Positions 35,229 through 48,531 of a DNA stretch of 64,000 bases are shown piece after piece. Under the pieces are notes generated by a model, which was not told the origin of the DNA, did not search any database, and saw only the letters and a list, made by a program, of their open reading frames with translations. A program made the position numbers and the translations under genes. Each line of letters begins with the position of its first letter. Position 1 is the stretch's first letter. The DNA is taken from positions 14,103,641 through 14,167,640 of the forward strand of contig NC_052670.1 in NCBI RefSeq assembly GCF_016802725.1, in the 5' to 3' direction. The DNA comes from Solenopsis invicta. Taxonomy: Eukaryota > Arthropoda > Insecta > Hymenoptera > Formicidae.

Positions 35229-38200
35229 ATGAGTTTGTCAAATATGGATCAACACTGGATTATTGTTTATCTATTAGTAGTATGTGTACATCTATCGCAT
35301 CAGGTAAAGTAACTTTTCTTCATTTAATGATATATATTTTTAACAATAATAAAAATATCATTTTTTTATAGAGAGATCTATTTTTTATACCCACATATCT
35401 ATATTTTATTACAGAGATCAATACCAAGCGATTCAACTTACAAAGCAGCTGTAGTAGAGTATCCTCCACAATATTTCACAAACGGCACCGAAACTTTGAA
35501 AGTAAATTCCGATGCGTATGTCAGAATTATTACAGCAGCAGCAAGTGATGCAAGTATCTTTAAAAGGAAATAGTTTAGTCAATAAGCGTCACAGACTATC
35601 TTGTATAAGAATTAGCGAATTTTGCTAACGTGTTCTATATTACAAAAGTTATCTACAGTCAATTATTTTTAGAATGCGGATATAATCGTTATGCCTGAAG
35701 ATGGCTTGACAACGTTTACTTTTCCGGAAAGAGCAGAAATGGAAAATTGGACTACTATTATTCCCAGTGCGTCGGACAACTATACACCTTGTACTCAAGA
35801 TACTATGGAAGTCAGCGAGGTATGTATTTAATCACTAAATACACACCTATACATGGATTTTAATGTATAAGTCACACAATTCTTTTATATTCTGCAAAAT
35901 AAATAACACATTAAATTTGTTTTACAAACAATAAAACACGAAATCCTTTTAAAAGATTTAATACTCCTTTATTATTCATTTATTCTTTATTTCTCAGAAT
36001 ATAAAGAGTTGTACGGTTGTATCGACAAGTCTAAGGCATTTATGACTGCAGCTAACCACATTTTATAATACAATCATATTTAATTGCAATTTTTAATACT
36101 GATTTTAAAATTACTATGATCCTCTCCAGTTGCTAAACCTTGGCAACAAAATGTGCTTAATCATATCATCTAATAGAAATTTTTTCCATAGACATTGAAG
36201 AAAATATCATGTGCTGCAAGAAATAATGAAATCTATGTAGTACTCAATATTGCTGAGAAAGAAGCTTGCATTGCCGAACCTTGCCCAAATGATAAAGTGT
36301 TCTATTACAATAGCAACGTTGTATTCGATCGCACAGGAAAAATTATTGCCAGGTATCTAATTTTTCTAAACAATAATTATTGTTGCAAGATATACTTCAC
36401 AATATTATATGTGAATTATTTAATTACATTTTATAGATATCGTAAAACAAATCTTTTTGGGGAATACCAATTTAATGTAAAAGTAGTACCAGAAGTGGTG
36501 ACCTTTGATACTGATTTTGGAGTGAAATTTGGAACTTTTATATGTTTTGACATATTATTTAACGAACCTGCGTTAAATTTAACAAGAGATCTTCAAGTTA
36601 CTGACATTGTATATCCTACAGCATGGTTTTCTACACTACCATTCTTAACAGGTAAACAAAATGTAACAGAATTTTTTCTACTTTTCCAAAGTTTCATCAA
36701 AATATATGTACCTATTAATTATTCCAGCTGTACAAACGCAAGCAGGATGGTCCTTTGCTGAAGACGTAAACCTTTTAGCTTCAAACTTTAATAAACCTAG
36801 ATATAGTATGGGTGGTAGTGGAATTTACTTGGGTGCGTAAAGTTATGTTTTTTTATTTGAAATATTAGAGGAGAGATAGTAATATGGCAGTCATTTTTAT
36901 TTTATTGTATAACTTTGTTTATAACTGATATTTTCTATTAAAACATGAACGATTATATTTGTCAGAGGGTTATTTGACAGATTTTACACTCAAAGTAATG
37001 AAATATTTATTATTTAGGATTAAATTTATAAAAATATATCTAATGCACTGCATTAGCAATGGAAGAAAAAAAGTGGTTGTAATATGACTATCCATAAAAA
37101 TAATTTTAAAATATTAGTTTAATTTAAAAGAAACACAGTATCTAGTTACAAAATTATATATTTTTAATTTTCCGTTGTTTAGAATTTTCTTGATTTAGAA
37201 TTTTTCTGCATTCAAAAACTTTAGAAATACTATCAGAAATTTTATTAGAAATATTCTTGTATCTCTGTTTAACATATAGTAGACAACAAGCATAAAACAA
37301 TGTCTCTAATTTTTCTAAACACCCTTTAGAATGATAATCGATATATCGAAGAAATATTTCGATATAAAAAGTTTGCTTAAATAACCGTATTAACAAAATT
37401 CCACGTTATTGTTTTAACTTTAAATAACTTGAAATGTATACGGCCAAATAAAAAGTTAAATAACAAAGAAACACTCGAGTGTATGCACCTTTGTGTGATA
37501 ATACACTCAAGTTTAAGAATAATGAGAAAGTGTATGTAATTAAAGGTTAAAAGTGTACCTTGAAAGAGTTTAGAAATGCTCAAAAGTAAAATTGCCTTAT
37601 AACAATTGTCAGTCACTTTGTATTGGTATATTAGCGTTACTAAACGGGCGTTACGGCGGGCTACTAAACGAATAACTCCATAAAGAACTGTTAAAATACA
37701 TGATAACAGAGATAATGAGCGTAGCCATATTGTCAACAATAGCCATAATATCTTCTTCTCTTTTACACAGAAAAAAATTTAGTATTAAATCAACAATTCA
37801 TTGTTTCATATATAAGCAAAAATATAAAATCTTTTTGGAAAAATTTATAATCTTAAACAGACATAATTTGCTTACATGAAGAGAAAAATTTACTCCATGT
37901 AAACAAATTATGTATATTTAAGATTACAAAATCTTACAAGAAAATTTTATATTCTTGCTTATATATGAAACAATAAATTGTTAATTTGATATTAATTTTT
38001 TTCTGTATACTCATAACTGAAATCTTCTACTGTGCAATATGTGTACAAAACAACATTTCATGCAGGTCGTAATGGAATCGGAACTTCAATAATGCCTACA
38101 ACTACGCACGAGGAATTATTGATATATGAAGTACCTAAAATAACACGAACTAGCCACCACGATCCTTCAGAAGATCAAGAAGATGCAAACAGTAAATTAC

Positions 38201-38769
38201 GAAAGAAGCGAGAAAACGATGACGATACAACGACACTTGAGGATAAAATCTTCCTGCTGACGAATAATTTTAGCTACTTTAAATCGATTGCCTTGGAAGG
38301 AAATACCACGGAAACTGTCTGCCAGAATGATTTCTGCTGCGATTTTAAAGTAGAAGTTGCGAATATAGACCCAAAGACAAAATATTGTTTGATAGTTTGT
38401 AGTGGATCTCATCCTTTTACACCTGATGTTGATGGTGGTGCACGTGCATGCGGCTTAACTCAATGTGGGACTGACGTTATCTCGTCACACTTTTCCGCGA
38501 ATCGATCGGAAACGGTATTCAGCCATATTGAAATCGCAGCAACATTCCACGACTATAAAAACAATTTGATTATGCCGTCTACATTAAATTCAGATATACT
38601 TCCGCTTAAAAATTGGGTATTTAATGAACATGCTCACAACGATGATTTACACGTTAACATGACTATCCAAAATAACAATATAAACAATTTAGTAACATTT
38701 GGAATAATGTCGAGAAACTTTAAGGAAGACATTAAAAATAGGCCACCCTTTAATACCATACAGAATTAG
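35229..38769 (+). CDS. Vanin-like amidohydrolase V4
   Basis: Coding exons: 35229-35303, 35415-35549, 35673-35819, 36192-36352, 36437-36651, 36728-36832, 38066-38769. The model encodes 513 residues in frame. It has the MSLSN N-terminal extension shared with V3, a signal peptide, and triad Glu79 (VMPEDGLTT), Lys176 (RYRKTNLF) and Cys209 (FICFDILFNEP). Intron 2 has a GC donor (GAT|GCAAGT) where the other copies have GTAAGT; it should still splice as a GC-AG intron. Intron 6 holds E4 and a 0.24 kb foldback. The protein ends NTIQN at a TAG, with an unread hydrophobic frame just beyond. It is the closest paralogue of V3. Confidence 0.92.
36868..37760. mobile_element. MITE family E, copy E4, in V4 intron 6
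   Basis: The left end GAGGAGAGATAGTAATATGG follows a TA. The right end is ATATCTTCTTCTC. It has the same position and orientation as E3 in V3, so it was inherited through the duplication. Its right flank is altered by the adjoining foldback. Confidence 0.8.
37766..38007. mobile_element. 0.24 kb foldback MITE in V4 intron 6
   Basis: The arms ACAGAAAAAAATTTAGTATT and AATATTAATTTTTTTCTGT-like sequence are inverted. Further in, CATTGTTTCATATATAAGCA is matched by TGCTTATATATGAAACAATA-like sequence. The whole element is almost a single hairpin. It is absent from V3 intron 6, so it inserted after the duplication, probably at TA. Confidence 0.7.
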
Positions 38770-40920
38770 TGATTTTCCTGTTATCAAGATTGAAATTTAT
38801 ACATATAATTAAAAAAAAATGCTGTTATATGAATAGTAATAAAACGGAGTTTGATTCAATTAAACACAAAACCCTGTCACTAATATACATATACGGTTCA
38901 TTCAACTATATCTTATTCATGCGACCATATTTGTTATTGTTTTTATTTTATTCGTCAAATCGTCTGGCTGGCCATTAGTTGCACCGCACTTGACGGTACG
39001 ATCATCACGGCCTGTGGTTGAACAGTTTCAAAGGCTCATCATTTAAAAACTATTGGCAACACGATTGCTATTGACATTCTCTATTCACATTTTCATAAGG
39101 AATACCATACATGCCGACTCAGGATGCTCTGGGTAACCCTGTATATAACAATAATAACATGCATGTATATAATATTGCAATTTGTGCAGGAGTTTTCAAA
39201 GTATATTTTTAGAATTAAATACATATGAAATATATTTTTTTGTGCAATATTACAGTTAATATTTTGCAGAATAATTATTCTGGAGAAAAACGTTTTGCTC
39301 AAGCCGAACGAATAAATATATTTTTTGTTCAAAGAATCTATCTGCTAATCCTATCAGTTTGCCTTGAGTGCATCATCAAAAAGTTAGATTGAGATCATAT
39401 TGATTTTTTAAATGGAACGCCCTATTTTCTATTTCAAAATCTAATAACTGATGTCAAGAGCTTTTCAAAACACTATTATGAAGTTATCTTGTATTACGTA
39501 CTTTCCGAGTTATAAAACTTGAAAGTTGCGTTATATTGATACTTTTAAGCTTTATAACTCGACAAGTAGTTAATGAAAAATAATTTTATTATAGTTGAAC
39601 ACAATAATTTAAAAACGGATAAATTTTACCAGCCGAGAATTATGGATAGCAACTTCGGGAATAATTATTAGTGAAGATAATATTTTAATCTTTTTAGATG
39701 CGACGTCGTGGTTTACTAATATACCTTTGAATCTTGCAACAGTTAGTATTTGTTGAAAATGAACCTTAAAAAAATAATACTGGGATTCCTTTTAAAGAAT
39801 TTTTGATAGCTCTGAAAAGTTTTTTTTATTTTTAAACAAAAATTTTGTTTAATTTTCTTGTCATTCTCATAAAGTACTCTTCAAGTCATTTAACTTTTAT
39901 CCAAAACATTTTTGACGACGTTTACTTTGAAAAAAAGTACCAATTTTAAAAAAACAATAAAACGACTTTATACGAGCGAATAATAATTATCAGATGTTAT
40001 AATAATTCTTTATTCCAGCGACATTCTTAAATCTAAAATGAACAACATTCTTAAATATAAAACAAACTTTCTCTACGCAAAGTCTTTATCATCGTCTTTA
40101 ACAATATTTAGTATTAATAAATCATGTTTGAAAAAATCATGAACATATGAAATAAATTACAGATCTCTCATTAACGCAAAAACATCAAATGAGTTGTCAA
40201 AATGGTAAAATTCTTTGACATGATCAAATATAGAATTCCAACAATTAGTCATTGTTCAGTAGCGAGAATGGGTAGGGTTCAGTAATTAAAAAGAAACCGT
40301 GGTGATATGACAATTGTCCGATTGATAAAATTTTTTTATAAGAAGAAAAAATTTTTCACTGATAATATAATCTTGATTTTTTTTCAATCAATTTAACGTA
40401 CCAAATTAATATATAATCCTACGTTATATGTCAAGGTGATAAAAGTTAAAAGTATTGATTTAATAATGTGTCAAGTGAATTGTTGCTGTCTGTTCTTGTT
40501 GAGATCTAATAAAAAACTATGATTAGATTTGAGTAGTGTGTGTTTAACTTTATATCGCGAACTAAACAGTAATATATATGGTCAAGGTAATAGTAATAGA
40601 ACAGTAATATGTACGTATCATGTGTCAAATATAGTTTTCTACCAGATCTCGATGAGAACAGACAGCAACTTTTCAAGTTCGCGAAACTACGCGCCAAATA
40701 ACTTTTCAGTTTAAAAACATAATTGTAAGTTAAACAAGAATATTAGTAATATCACGATATTAAATTAAAAATTAATGTAATAATAACTGATGCTAACAAG
40801 CATTTAAACATGGAAACCCTTTCCCTCCTTAAAAAATTGTAAAGAATTTGTTGCAAAAAATAACACTTCAGTTAGAGATTGAATCTGGGACTTCTCGACT
40901 TTCCAAAACGAATTGCATTT

Positions 40921-42115
40921 TTATAATATAAAATCTAAATTTCAATTCTGCATGTAGCAGCGAGTTTTTCGTGTATTCTCTAGGTAATTATGAGAAGTAC
41001 ATTTAGAATTATTTAAAATTAATTTTTTAATTTTAGCTTGAAAGTCTTGAAAGTGACTTGCAAATAATGCAATTGAATTTAATGTGTACCATAATGTGTG
41101 TATGAATTTGACATTTAAAGTTATATCATGTTGTGAGAGGGGTCGTGAGACAATCATGAACTATTCGCATCATAAACGTACAACCTCTCATAACTTTATA
41201 ACATAATGAACATTTCGTAATGCTTATTACGAGCAAAGAAATTATTTAAAAAAACATTTTTTTTTAAATAAAGTTTATATTTTATAAAATGTTTATAAAA
41301 TTTTGTTTTGTGGCATTTACTATTGTATAAAAACTACAAAGGATTATTAATTTGTAAATTTTTATAATTAAACGTGCTTTTTATGACATTAGTTGTTAAT
41401 AGTCCACAACGCCTGCTATTTCACAAATAAGTCTTTTTTTCTCTATTTAGTAAATTATAAATTTCGTATGTTCTACTAAGATTCTATACTCAATGAACTC
41501 CTACATATAGGGTAATTGAGAGAACTTGTGTCTAACGAACTAATGATAAGAAATGTGACACAATATTAATATTGACTGATGGTGAGTAATTTAAAAAAAA
41601 AAAGATATTTTATTCTCTTCCTTCCTCTATAAATTAAAGAATATTTTTGTTAAATTAAAAAAAGATTTTGCAACACTGATGAAATAATTGATTTAAACAG
41701 TTGTTAGAAAGATATTAATTAAAAACCAAGATCTTGTAAGTTTCCAGATATAGATAATTTGCGATGATATACATAAATAATGAAACATCACAGATTAGCT
41801 ATCTATTATGAGTGACCGATATTTTTAACAACAAAAGAATATATAATATGTTTACAATGTTTAAAGCCTTATTATCACAAACGTTTTATTAATGTTATTT
41901 TACATACTTTACATTTTGCTGAGATTTACATCGATCATATCTCCTTAAAAATATTTTCAAATATTTTGAAACTTTATTATACTTCTGAAAACATTACAGA
42001 TAAGGAAATGTGATTTAATTCGCAATGCCACGTCATACAATTTGCAAAATACTATAAGACGATTTTGTATGAGAATTAAAATGTATATATAATGAAAAAA
42101 ATTAAAATTATAAGC
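40921..42115. repeat. Truncated duplication unit C
   Basis: It starts with the same TAGCAGCGA block as units A and B and continues collinearly through GTACAACCTCTCATAACTTT and ACATCGATCATATCTC words. It is cut off at about 42,115 by a foldback element before reaching the promoter block. It carries no vanin exon. Confidence 0.7.
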
Positions 42116-42116
42116 G

Positions 42117-42795
42117 TTAATAAGAGTAAACCACGGTTGTTGATGCGTAATGTAATTGTAACAAATTTTATTTTTTTCTCACAAACATAGAACGTTTGGA
42201 CTCAATTTCGAGTTATCTTCAGCTAGAAAAAAAAATGTTTTTCTTTAGTAAACGACATGACATAATGATATTATCAAGATTAACGACTTTGAACTGTTTT
42301 TGTTTTATGTATCATAAGTCTGATGTATGACAGCATATGTTTCTCACAAAAGATAACAACTACATTTTTGTTTATCGTTGGTCTTAGACTGACAGACTTC
42401 ACACTGTGGTGACTTGCCAGTGCGGACGAATAAATTAGTCGGCAGACTCTTGTATCTGCCGACTAATTTATTCGTCCGTACTGGCAAGTCACCACAGTGT
42501 GAAGAAACAATGAAATCAAGCTTATTTACACCTTGTGCTTAATTAATATAGTGAACGCATTATTTCGCCTTTGAAGGGAATGTTACTGGATAGTCAACCA
42601 GTGAAACAATGCTCTTTAATTTTGAAACCGGTGGATTGTACAGCCGCGCGCGGGGAGCAGCTCGCTTACGGAAATATATAACGCAATTTTGGTAGCTGAG
42701 GAAGACTCGAAGTGGAGTCAAAACGTTCTACATTGTGTGAAGAGAAATAAATGGTTTAAACTTGCGCAACAACAACCGCGATTATATTCTTATTA
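42117..42795. mobile_element. 0.68 kb inverted-repeat element containing a perfect-stem hairpin
   Basis: The ends are inverted repeats of about 100 bp. The left has TAATAAGAGTAAACCACGGT and AGAACGTTTGGACTC. The right has GAGTCAAAACGTTCT and CAACAACCGCGATTATATTC. In the middle, 42,397-42,504 is a separate palindrome with two 50 nt arms, one mismatch and an 8 nt loop, beginning CTTCACACTGTGGTGACTTG. No ORF is present. Confidence 0.75.
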
Positions 42796-43982
42796 GCCCA
42801 TATATTTTCAATTTAATGTTATTAAAAACTTTGATATTTTGAAGATTATAATTTGTATATTTATCAGAGTTAGGTGAGTTAATATAATTTTTTAATTAAA
42901 TTAAATTAAAGTTAGTGACGTGTAAAATAAATTTAGTTACTTAACTGTTACATAAATAAGAAATTAATTCAATTAAAGTTAAGTTAAAGATAAATTAAGT
43001 TAAAATAAAAGTTAATTTAAAAATTGTTTATATTAAATTAGAGTATCATAATTTTTTTAAAATTGTGTTAATTTAAATAACAAAACAATTATGATATTGA
43101 TAATTAGCTAAATTTTTATTTTAAATTAAATTTTATTTTAAATTAAATTAATATGAATGAAATGACAAAAGAAATCCATAAAACACAGTTTATTTAACAA
43201 ATATAATAAACACAAACAAAACTTGATTTATCAATCATTTCAAAAAGTATCAATCATTTCTCGCAATACGGTCTTTTTGCTTTAGAAAGACAGAACGTGA
43301 TTAATAACACAACATGATTATTTCATAATTGAAAATCTGATACAAAGAAACAATATTAATTTATATATCATTATCCACTTTTTATACGTACTAATCAGCA
43401 AAGTGAAGTAATATTAATTTTGAAATCTAAAACACTATTGTTTTATATACAGTTTTGTTCATATTTCTAAGAATTGTATTTTTGTCGAATCTTATTTTTA
43501 TCTTATCTTATCTTAGATAAGTACAATCGCTGTTTATACACAAAAAATTTAAATAAAAATTTGAAACAATAAAACGGAAGAATTTCGTTATAAAAGTATG
43601 TTTTTATTCTGAAAACAGTAATCTTGTAAACAATAATGGAAAAAAGAAAAAAATAAATAAAAATTTATAAGTCTTACATAACATTTATTAATACAATCGT
43701 TTGTAAACTAAATTTTATACAAATAAAAACTTGAAAATGTATTCTATAATTTTTCAAAACGTATAAAAAAATTTTTAAGATAATAATATGATAACAATCA
43801 TCTTCTTATTTTCATATAATTATATTATACATGCAACTCATAAATACGATTTTTTATTTATAATTCTTTACTCTAATTCTTTATTTATAAGTTTATAGAT
43901 TTATTTTTCTGTAAATAATCTATGGTATGTATTTAATTTTTAAGATACATTTCTGTTTATATTTTTATGTATTTTGATGTAT

Positions 43983-43986
43983 GCGC

Positions 43987-44028
<42 letters not shown>
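43983..44028. repeat. GC/GT dinucleotide microsatellite
   Basis: A run of GC dinucleotides (about 43,983-44,000) passes directly into a run of GT dinucleotides (to about 44,028). The GC part can form Z-DNA. Confidence 0.95.
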
Positions 44029-44032
<4 letters not shown>

Positions 44033-45290
44033 CTTCTAACATATATTTACATGTGTGTATCTTGACTTTCAAATTTTAATATAATTTTTTAATTGACTTT
44101 AAACAATCTATAAATTTTATTTATAATTTTATATGTTATATAATATAAAAAGAAACCATTAAAGAATTTAAAATAAAAACCATAAAATATCTGCTTTTTG
44201 ATATTCTTGCTAAAAAGTATTTGATATTCAAAATACAAAAATTGTACTTTGTATTTTAAATACTTTTTACCCAGCCCTAAATAATTTATTGCTAGAGTTG
44301 AAAATCTATAATGCACATGGTGTATGTTATAAATGTTTTGCAGTGATAATGGGAACACAATCTATATTGCAATACACGCTTACATCAAACATACACGGCA
44401 TAAACGTCTAAACTGAGCCTTCCAATAAAAGTTCCACTATCAGTTTAGAAAAAAAAGAGATAGCTTTGTATATCTCATTCTGTCTTTTTAAGTGAGCGAA
44501 TTAAAGAGAGAAATGTTGATTGCGCTTTTGGAGCACAGATCCTAAGGTCAGTTAACGGATATGTACATCTAGGTGAAGCCAACATTTGCGAATTTTATGT
44601 GAAAAACGAAAAAAGAGAAGTCCTTTTTATTCCATTTTAAAGATTTTTCCTATTTGTAATTTAAATTTTATTTAAAAAGTTTTATAAAATAACGTCACTT
44701 AATATTCAAGTCATAGTTTCGAAATGTAGACGCTGTTGTATTTTGATGACTCTACCAATAAATTTGCAATTTTACATACTATATTTCTAGATACTAAAAA
44801 GTATTATTCGATGTAGATTTTTTTTTCTAATGCTTAGTTTTTTATCGCAGACAAAAAACGAACAAAATTTATAATGAAAAATAACTATGTTGAATTTAAT
44901 CAGCTTTTATGTTCATTGTTTAAATGCAATATTTCAAGAAACAACAATGTTGAGCACTAGATCTATGTTTCAATTTGATAAAACTTATGCTATTTTGCTT
45001 TCTCTTGTGAGAACAACAATGATCATTGTAAACGTCGTTTCTTTAAATATGATTTAAAACAGCTTAATTAGCAACTTTATTTTATCTTATCCTTTTAGTA
45101 AAATTTAAATATCAAATATAAATACAAGTTCTCGACCTCTTCTCGTTTACCAAAAAGTTTACAAAGTTAAGTCTAGTTTTGACTCATCTGAATCAAAATG
45201 AGAAACGTACCCATTTTATATTTACATTATAAAATAAAATTCTATCCCGAAGCCTGACGCAAGTCATTTTCAACACTCCAGTATATAGCT

Positions 45291-45358
45291 TTTATTTTTC
45301 CCCTTGCAAAATTAATCTAGCATTTACGCTAGATTAATTTTGCAAGAGGAAAAATAAA
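45291..45358. repeat. 68 bp hairpin
   Basis: Two 31 nt arms with one mismatch and a 6 nt loop (ATTTAC). The inner stem is AATTAATCTAGC / GCTAGATTAATT. It may be a small foldback or transposon remnant. Confidence 0.8.
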
Positions 45359-46340
45359 TTCAGTTACACACATGCAGCGCAGTATGTGCGGGGAAATCCG
45401 ATCCAATCGCCGCGGAATGTCCTATTAGAAACGCTTCGTAGAAAAAAAACCGAGTCAGCATCCGCGTTGACAGGATCGTAGAAGGGAACTCGAAGTTTCT
45501 AACGAGATGTTCATGTGCGTCAGTAGCATTACGTTTCTCACGTGATAAACTTGTCACAGCTGTAGCGCTGTTACCGTTATATATGTAAGTGATTTTACTC
45601 CGGATAATTACATCAATTTTTCTCAACGAATTTATATTTTAGTATCAGATATTACCTGAACTTGCTTTAATCTAGTTACCAGTGCTTAGAATAAATTCTA
45701 GCTTCTTAATTCCTTCGCAAACTTTATCGGTGTGCGTTCTATAAATAGAACATTAGGAAAGAAGGTATTATGCAACTGTGAATGCTTTTTGAAAGACGCT
45801 AACAAACGTCGCTTGGAAAAGATACTTTTATACTGTTATATACTAACTACTTTGTAACTCTTTTCAGCTAATTATTTTCTAATTAAGCCATCGTGATGGA
45901 ATATATAAGCACGCGCCATTCCAAGTCCGTAGAAAATTTTGGCCCATATTTTTAACTTACTTTTATCGATAAAAACGCTGTTAAGTATTATAGTTTATCT
46001 TGAATAAAAGTGGGTTAAAAATATAAAGCTCTGTTTTCAGTAATTATAGCCAAAAATATCACGCAAAGATAATTTTTCGCTAATTCCTGAAAATTCTTTT
46101 CGTTTGTAAATTTTAAAGTTCTACATTAATGTTCCACAATGCGTCATTTTTTATTAAATTTTTTAACGTAACACACTATTCGACGTAACTGCTAAAATGT
46201 TTAATTTCAATCGGCCTATAAAATTATTTACAAAATTTCCAATTATTCATATATTCATATAAATTCATCACACTAATTATTTAAAAAATTATTTTAAAGT
46301 TTAGAAAGTTTATTTAAAATACTTTTTTGTTAACTTTTGC

Positions 46341-48480
46341 TATGATAATTGTATTTAGTTCCAAACATAATAAACTTATAGCTGGACTCTTATTATATGA
46401 ACAATTCGGACAGTTCAGATAATAAGAGCTCGATGTGCTCAACTTCTTCAATTTCTTTAAACGTCAACACTCATTATCGAAACTAAAAACCAATAAATAG
46501 AGTAAGGTGAAAGCTAGCAAGAAACCGTGCAACTAATAAATACTGATAGAATAGAGAAAATTAGTAAACCTCCCAAGCAAACATTGTTTTAAAAATATTT
46601 ATAAAACATTTTGAAAATTATTTTTAAAAACGTTAAAAATAATGGGTTAAATCCCTTTTATTTTAAACATAAAATATTTATTTTAATAAAAATCGGATAA
46701 TTTAACGTTATGGAAACATTTATTTTAACACATAAAAAAATATGTCCTTTAACATCAAATAAATATTTTTAAATGTTTTATAAAATGTATTAAATGTTGT
46801 ATAAAACAATTAAAAAATATTTTTTTTATATTAAAAGACACATTTTTTATGTTGAAACGTTTTAATTATAAAATAAAAAATTACAAAAATATATACGTGT
46901 ATTCATTATCGATCATAAACATATCAATAATGAATTAATTTTATTTTAATTATTTTTAGCAGAATTTATAAGGTTTCTCACTTTCCTTTATAAGGTTTTT
47001 CGTATGTGTGGAATATCTATTTATCTATTCAAATTTTTGATACATCGCAAACAAATCGGAAAAAGCAAAAAAACCTATATACGAGAAATGATTTTACTCC
47101 TTCAAATCATTTTTTAACATTAACCAAAAATTTCTCAATTTATCTACTTACATCTACGTGTATGCAAAATTTTATTAAAATACAGAATTAGTATAATAGG
47201 TTTTTCTTATCATATTTTCCAAGTTTTCGCATTTGCGCAGTTCAATAATTGCAAGACAACGGCGAATAACGTAATAGGTCATATACAAAAAAATTGTTAT
47301 AAAGTATTACTTCAAAATTGTATTATATAAACCATTACAAACTGTGTCAACTTCACATAAGAAAAATAAGATTTTTGTTGTATATATACTTTTTATATCA
47401 TCTTCTTATTAATTTATTTAAAATTTAAAAAAAAATTTAAAAATTTATTTATTTAATTATTTAAAATCCTTAAAAAAATTCTTAAAAAAGTATTTAACAA
47501 AAGATTATTATGCGGTACTCTTTCTTTTGATGTAAGTATACTTCACTGACACTGAAGTTACTGCGCTTGCGCGGAATTTCCAGATCAGCTGAGACAGCTG
47601 AAACCACAGAACAGAGACCTGTAACTCGACTGTTCAAAGTTCAAGATATATTATTATTTCTGCGTGATGAAAAACAGCTTTCAGCATTGCACTTTGTTTT
47701 TAACACGATTAATATTAATTAACTCAATATGACAAGTTGATACGGAATGCTCTGAAGTTTATAGATTGAAGATATTCGTGATGTTTCATAGATAAATAAA
47801 GTCATAAATGTTTTAAGTTAAATAGAAATTTAAGTAAGCAATACAACGTTCACAGAGATTGTGTGAATATTTTAACATAAGAAATTTGTCATGTTGCAAC
47901 TGTCTGTTAAAAGCTTAGTTTTTTTCAATAAAATGTTTCAAACTACTTCTCCATTTGAAAAGAAAGGTTAACTTTTCATAAAATAATTCTGAAATATTTC
48001 ATATAATTTACTGTAAAACGTTCTTTTTTTTTATAAAATATATATATAAACAAAAATTGATTCTATAATAAAAATTTCATTTTTTAATTTAAAATAAAAT
48101 GCTTTATGTTTGTAAAATTGTGGAAAATTTAGAATTTTTGTCTCTTTATACCTCATTTATAAAATATGATTTTATATATAATATTGAGATACGGAATCAT
48201 AATAAATGCTTATTAGCATCAATATTATTATATTAATTAGCAATTTAATATTATTTTACTGGTTCTACTTAGAGCTGCATTTCAAGATAAATATGCAATG
48301 CATTTTGAGAACTAGAAAACATATATAAAATTACTTAAAAAATTATTATTTAAGTACTAAGTATTCCTTTGATTAGACCATTTCTTGATATGAATGTGTA
48401 AGATACTTTACGGTCATTTGAGTACATAGATTATATTGTTTATATAAATTATATTTTTTTATTAATTATATTTGTATAAG
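46341..48480. other. V5 upstream flank, shared with V1
   Basis: Positions about 46,350-47,800 are homologous to about 650-2,200 upstream of V1 (shared GGACAGTTC, GATAATAAGAG-like and TTATTTCTGCGTGATG/GCGTTACG-like blocks). The conserved block used as promoter by V2-V4 was not found, so V1 and V5 probably use a different promoter. I cannot place a TATA box or first exon with confidence. Confidence 0.55.
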
Positions 48481-48531
48481 CTATATATCAAATTTTTCTT
48501 CTAGCAGAAACAGAAGTTGAGAGTGTTAAGT

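Larger units (their letters stand above)
32801..40920. repeat. Segmental duplication unit B (contains V4)
   Basis: Collinear with unit A throughout. Differences are a 0.65 kb foldback inserted at about 33.8 kb, a deletion that shrinks the 5' intron from 2.7 kb to about 195 bp, the absence of E2, and an extra small foldback next to E4. Confidence 0.8.
42796..46340. other. AT-rich noncoding spacer
   Basis: No gene was recognised. It contains an AAGTTAA-rich block (about 42,880-43,150) like that in V1 intron 3, the GC/GT microsatellite (43,983-44,028) and the hairpin at 45,291-45,358. A modestly more GC-rich stretch, about 45,360-45,560, has no recognisable product. Confidence 0.5.

Noticed and set aside
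43983..44028. Possible CRISPR-like or telomeric repeat
   Set aside because: It is a simple GC/GT dinucleotide run; no spaced repeats or telomere motif are present in the window.
45360..45626. 88-codon minus-strand ORF in a slightly GC-richer stretch
   Set aside because: No homology recognised, no splice context, and no duplicate elsewhere in the window to support conservation.
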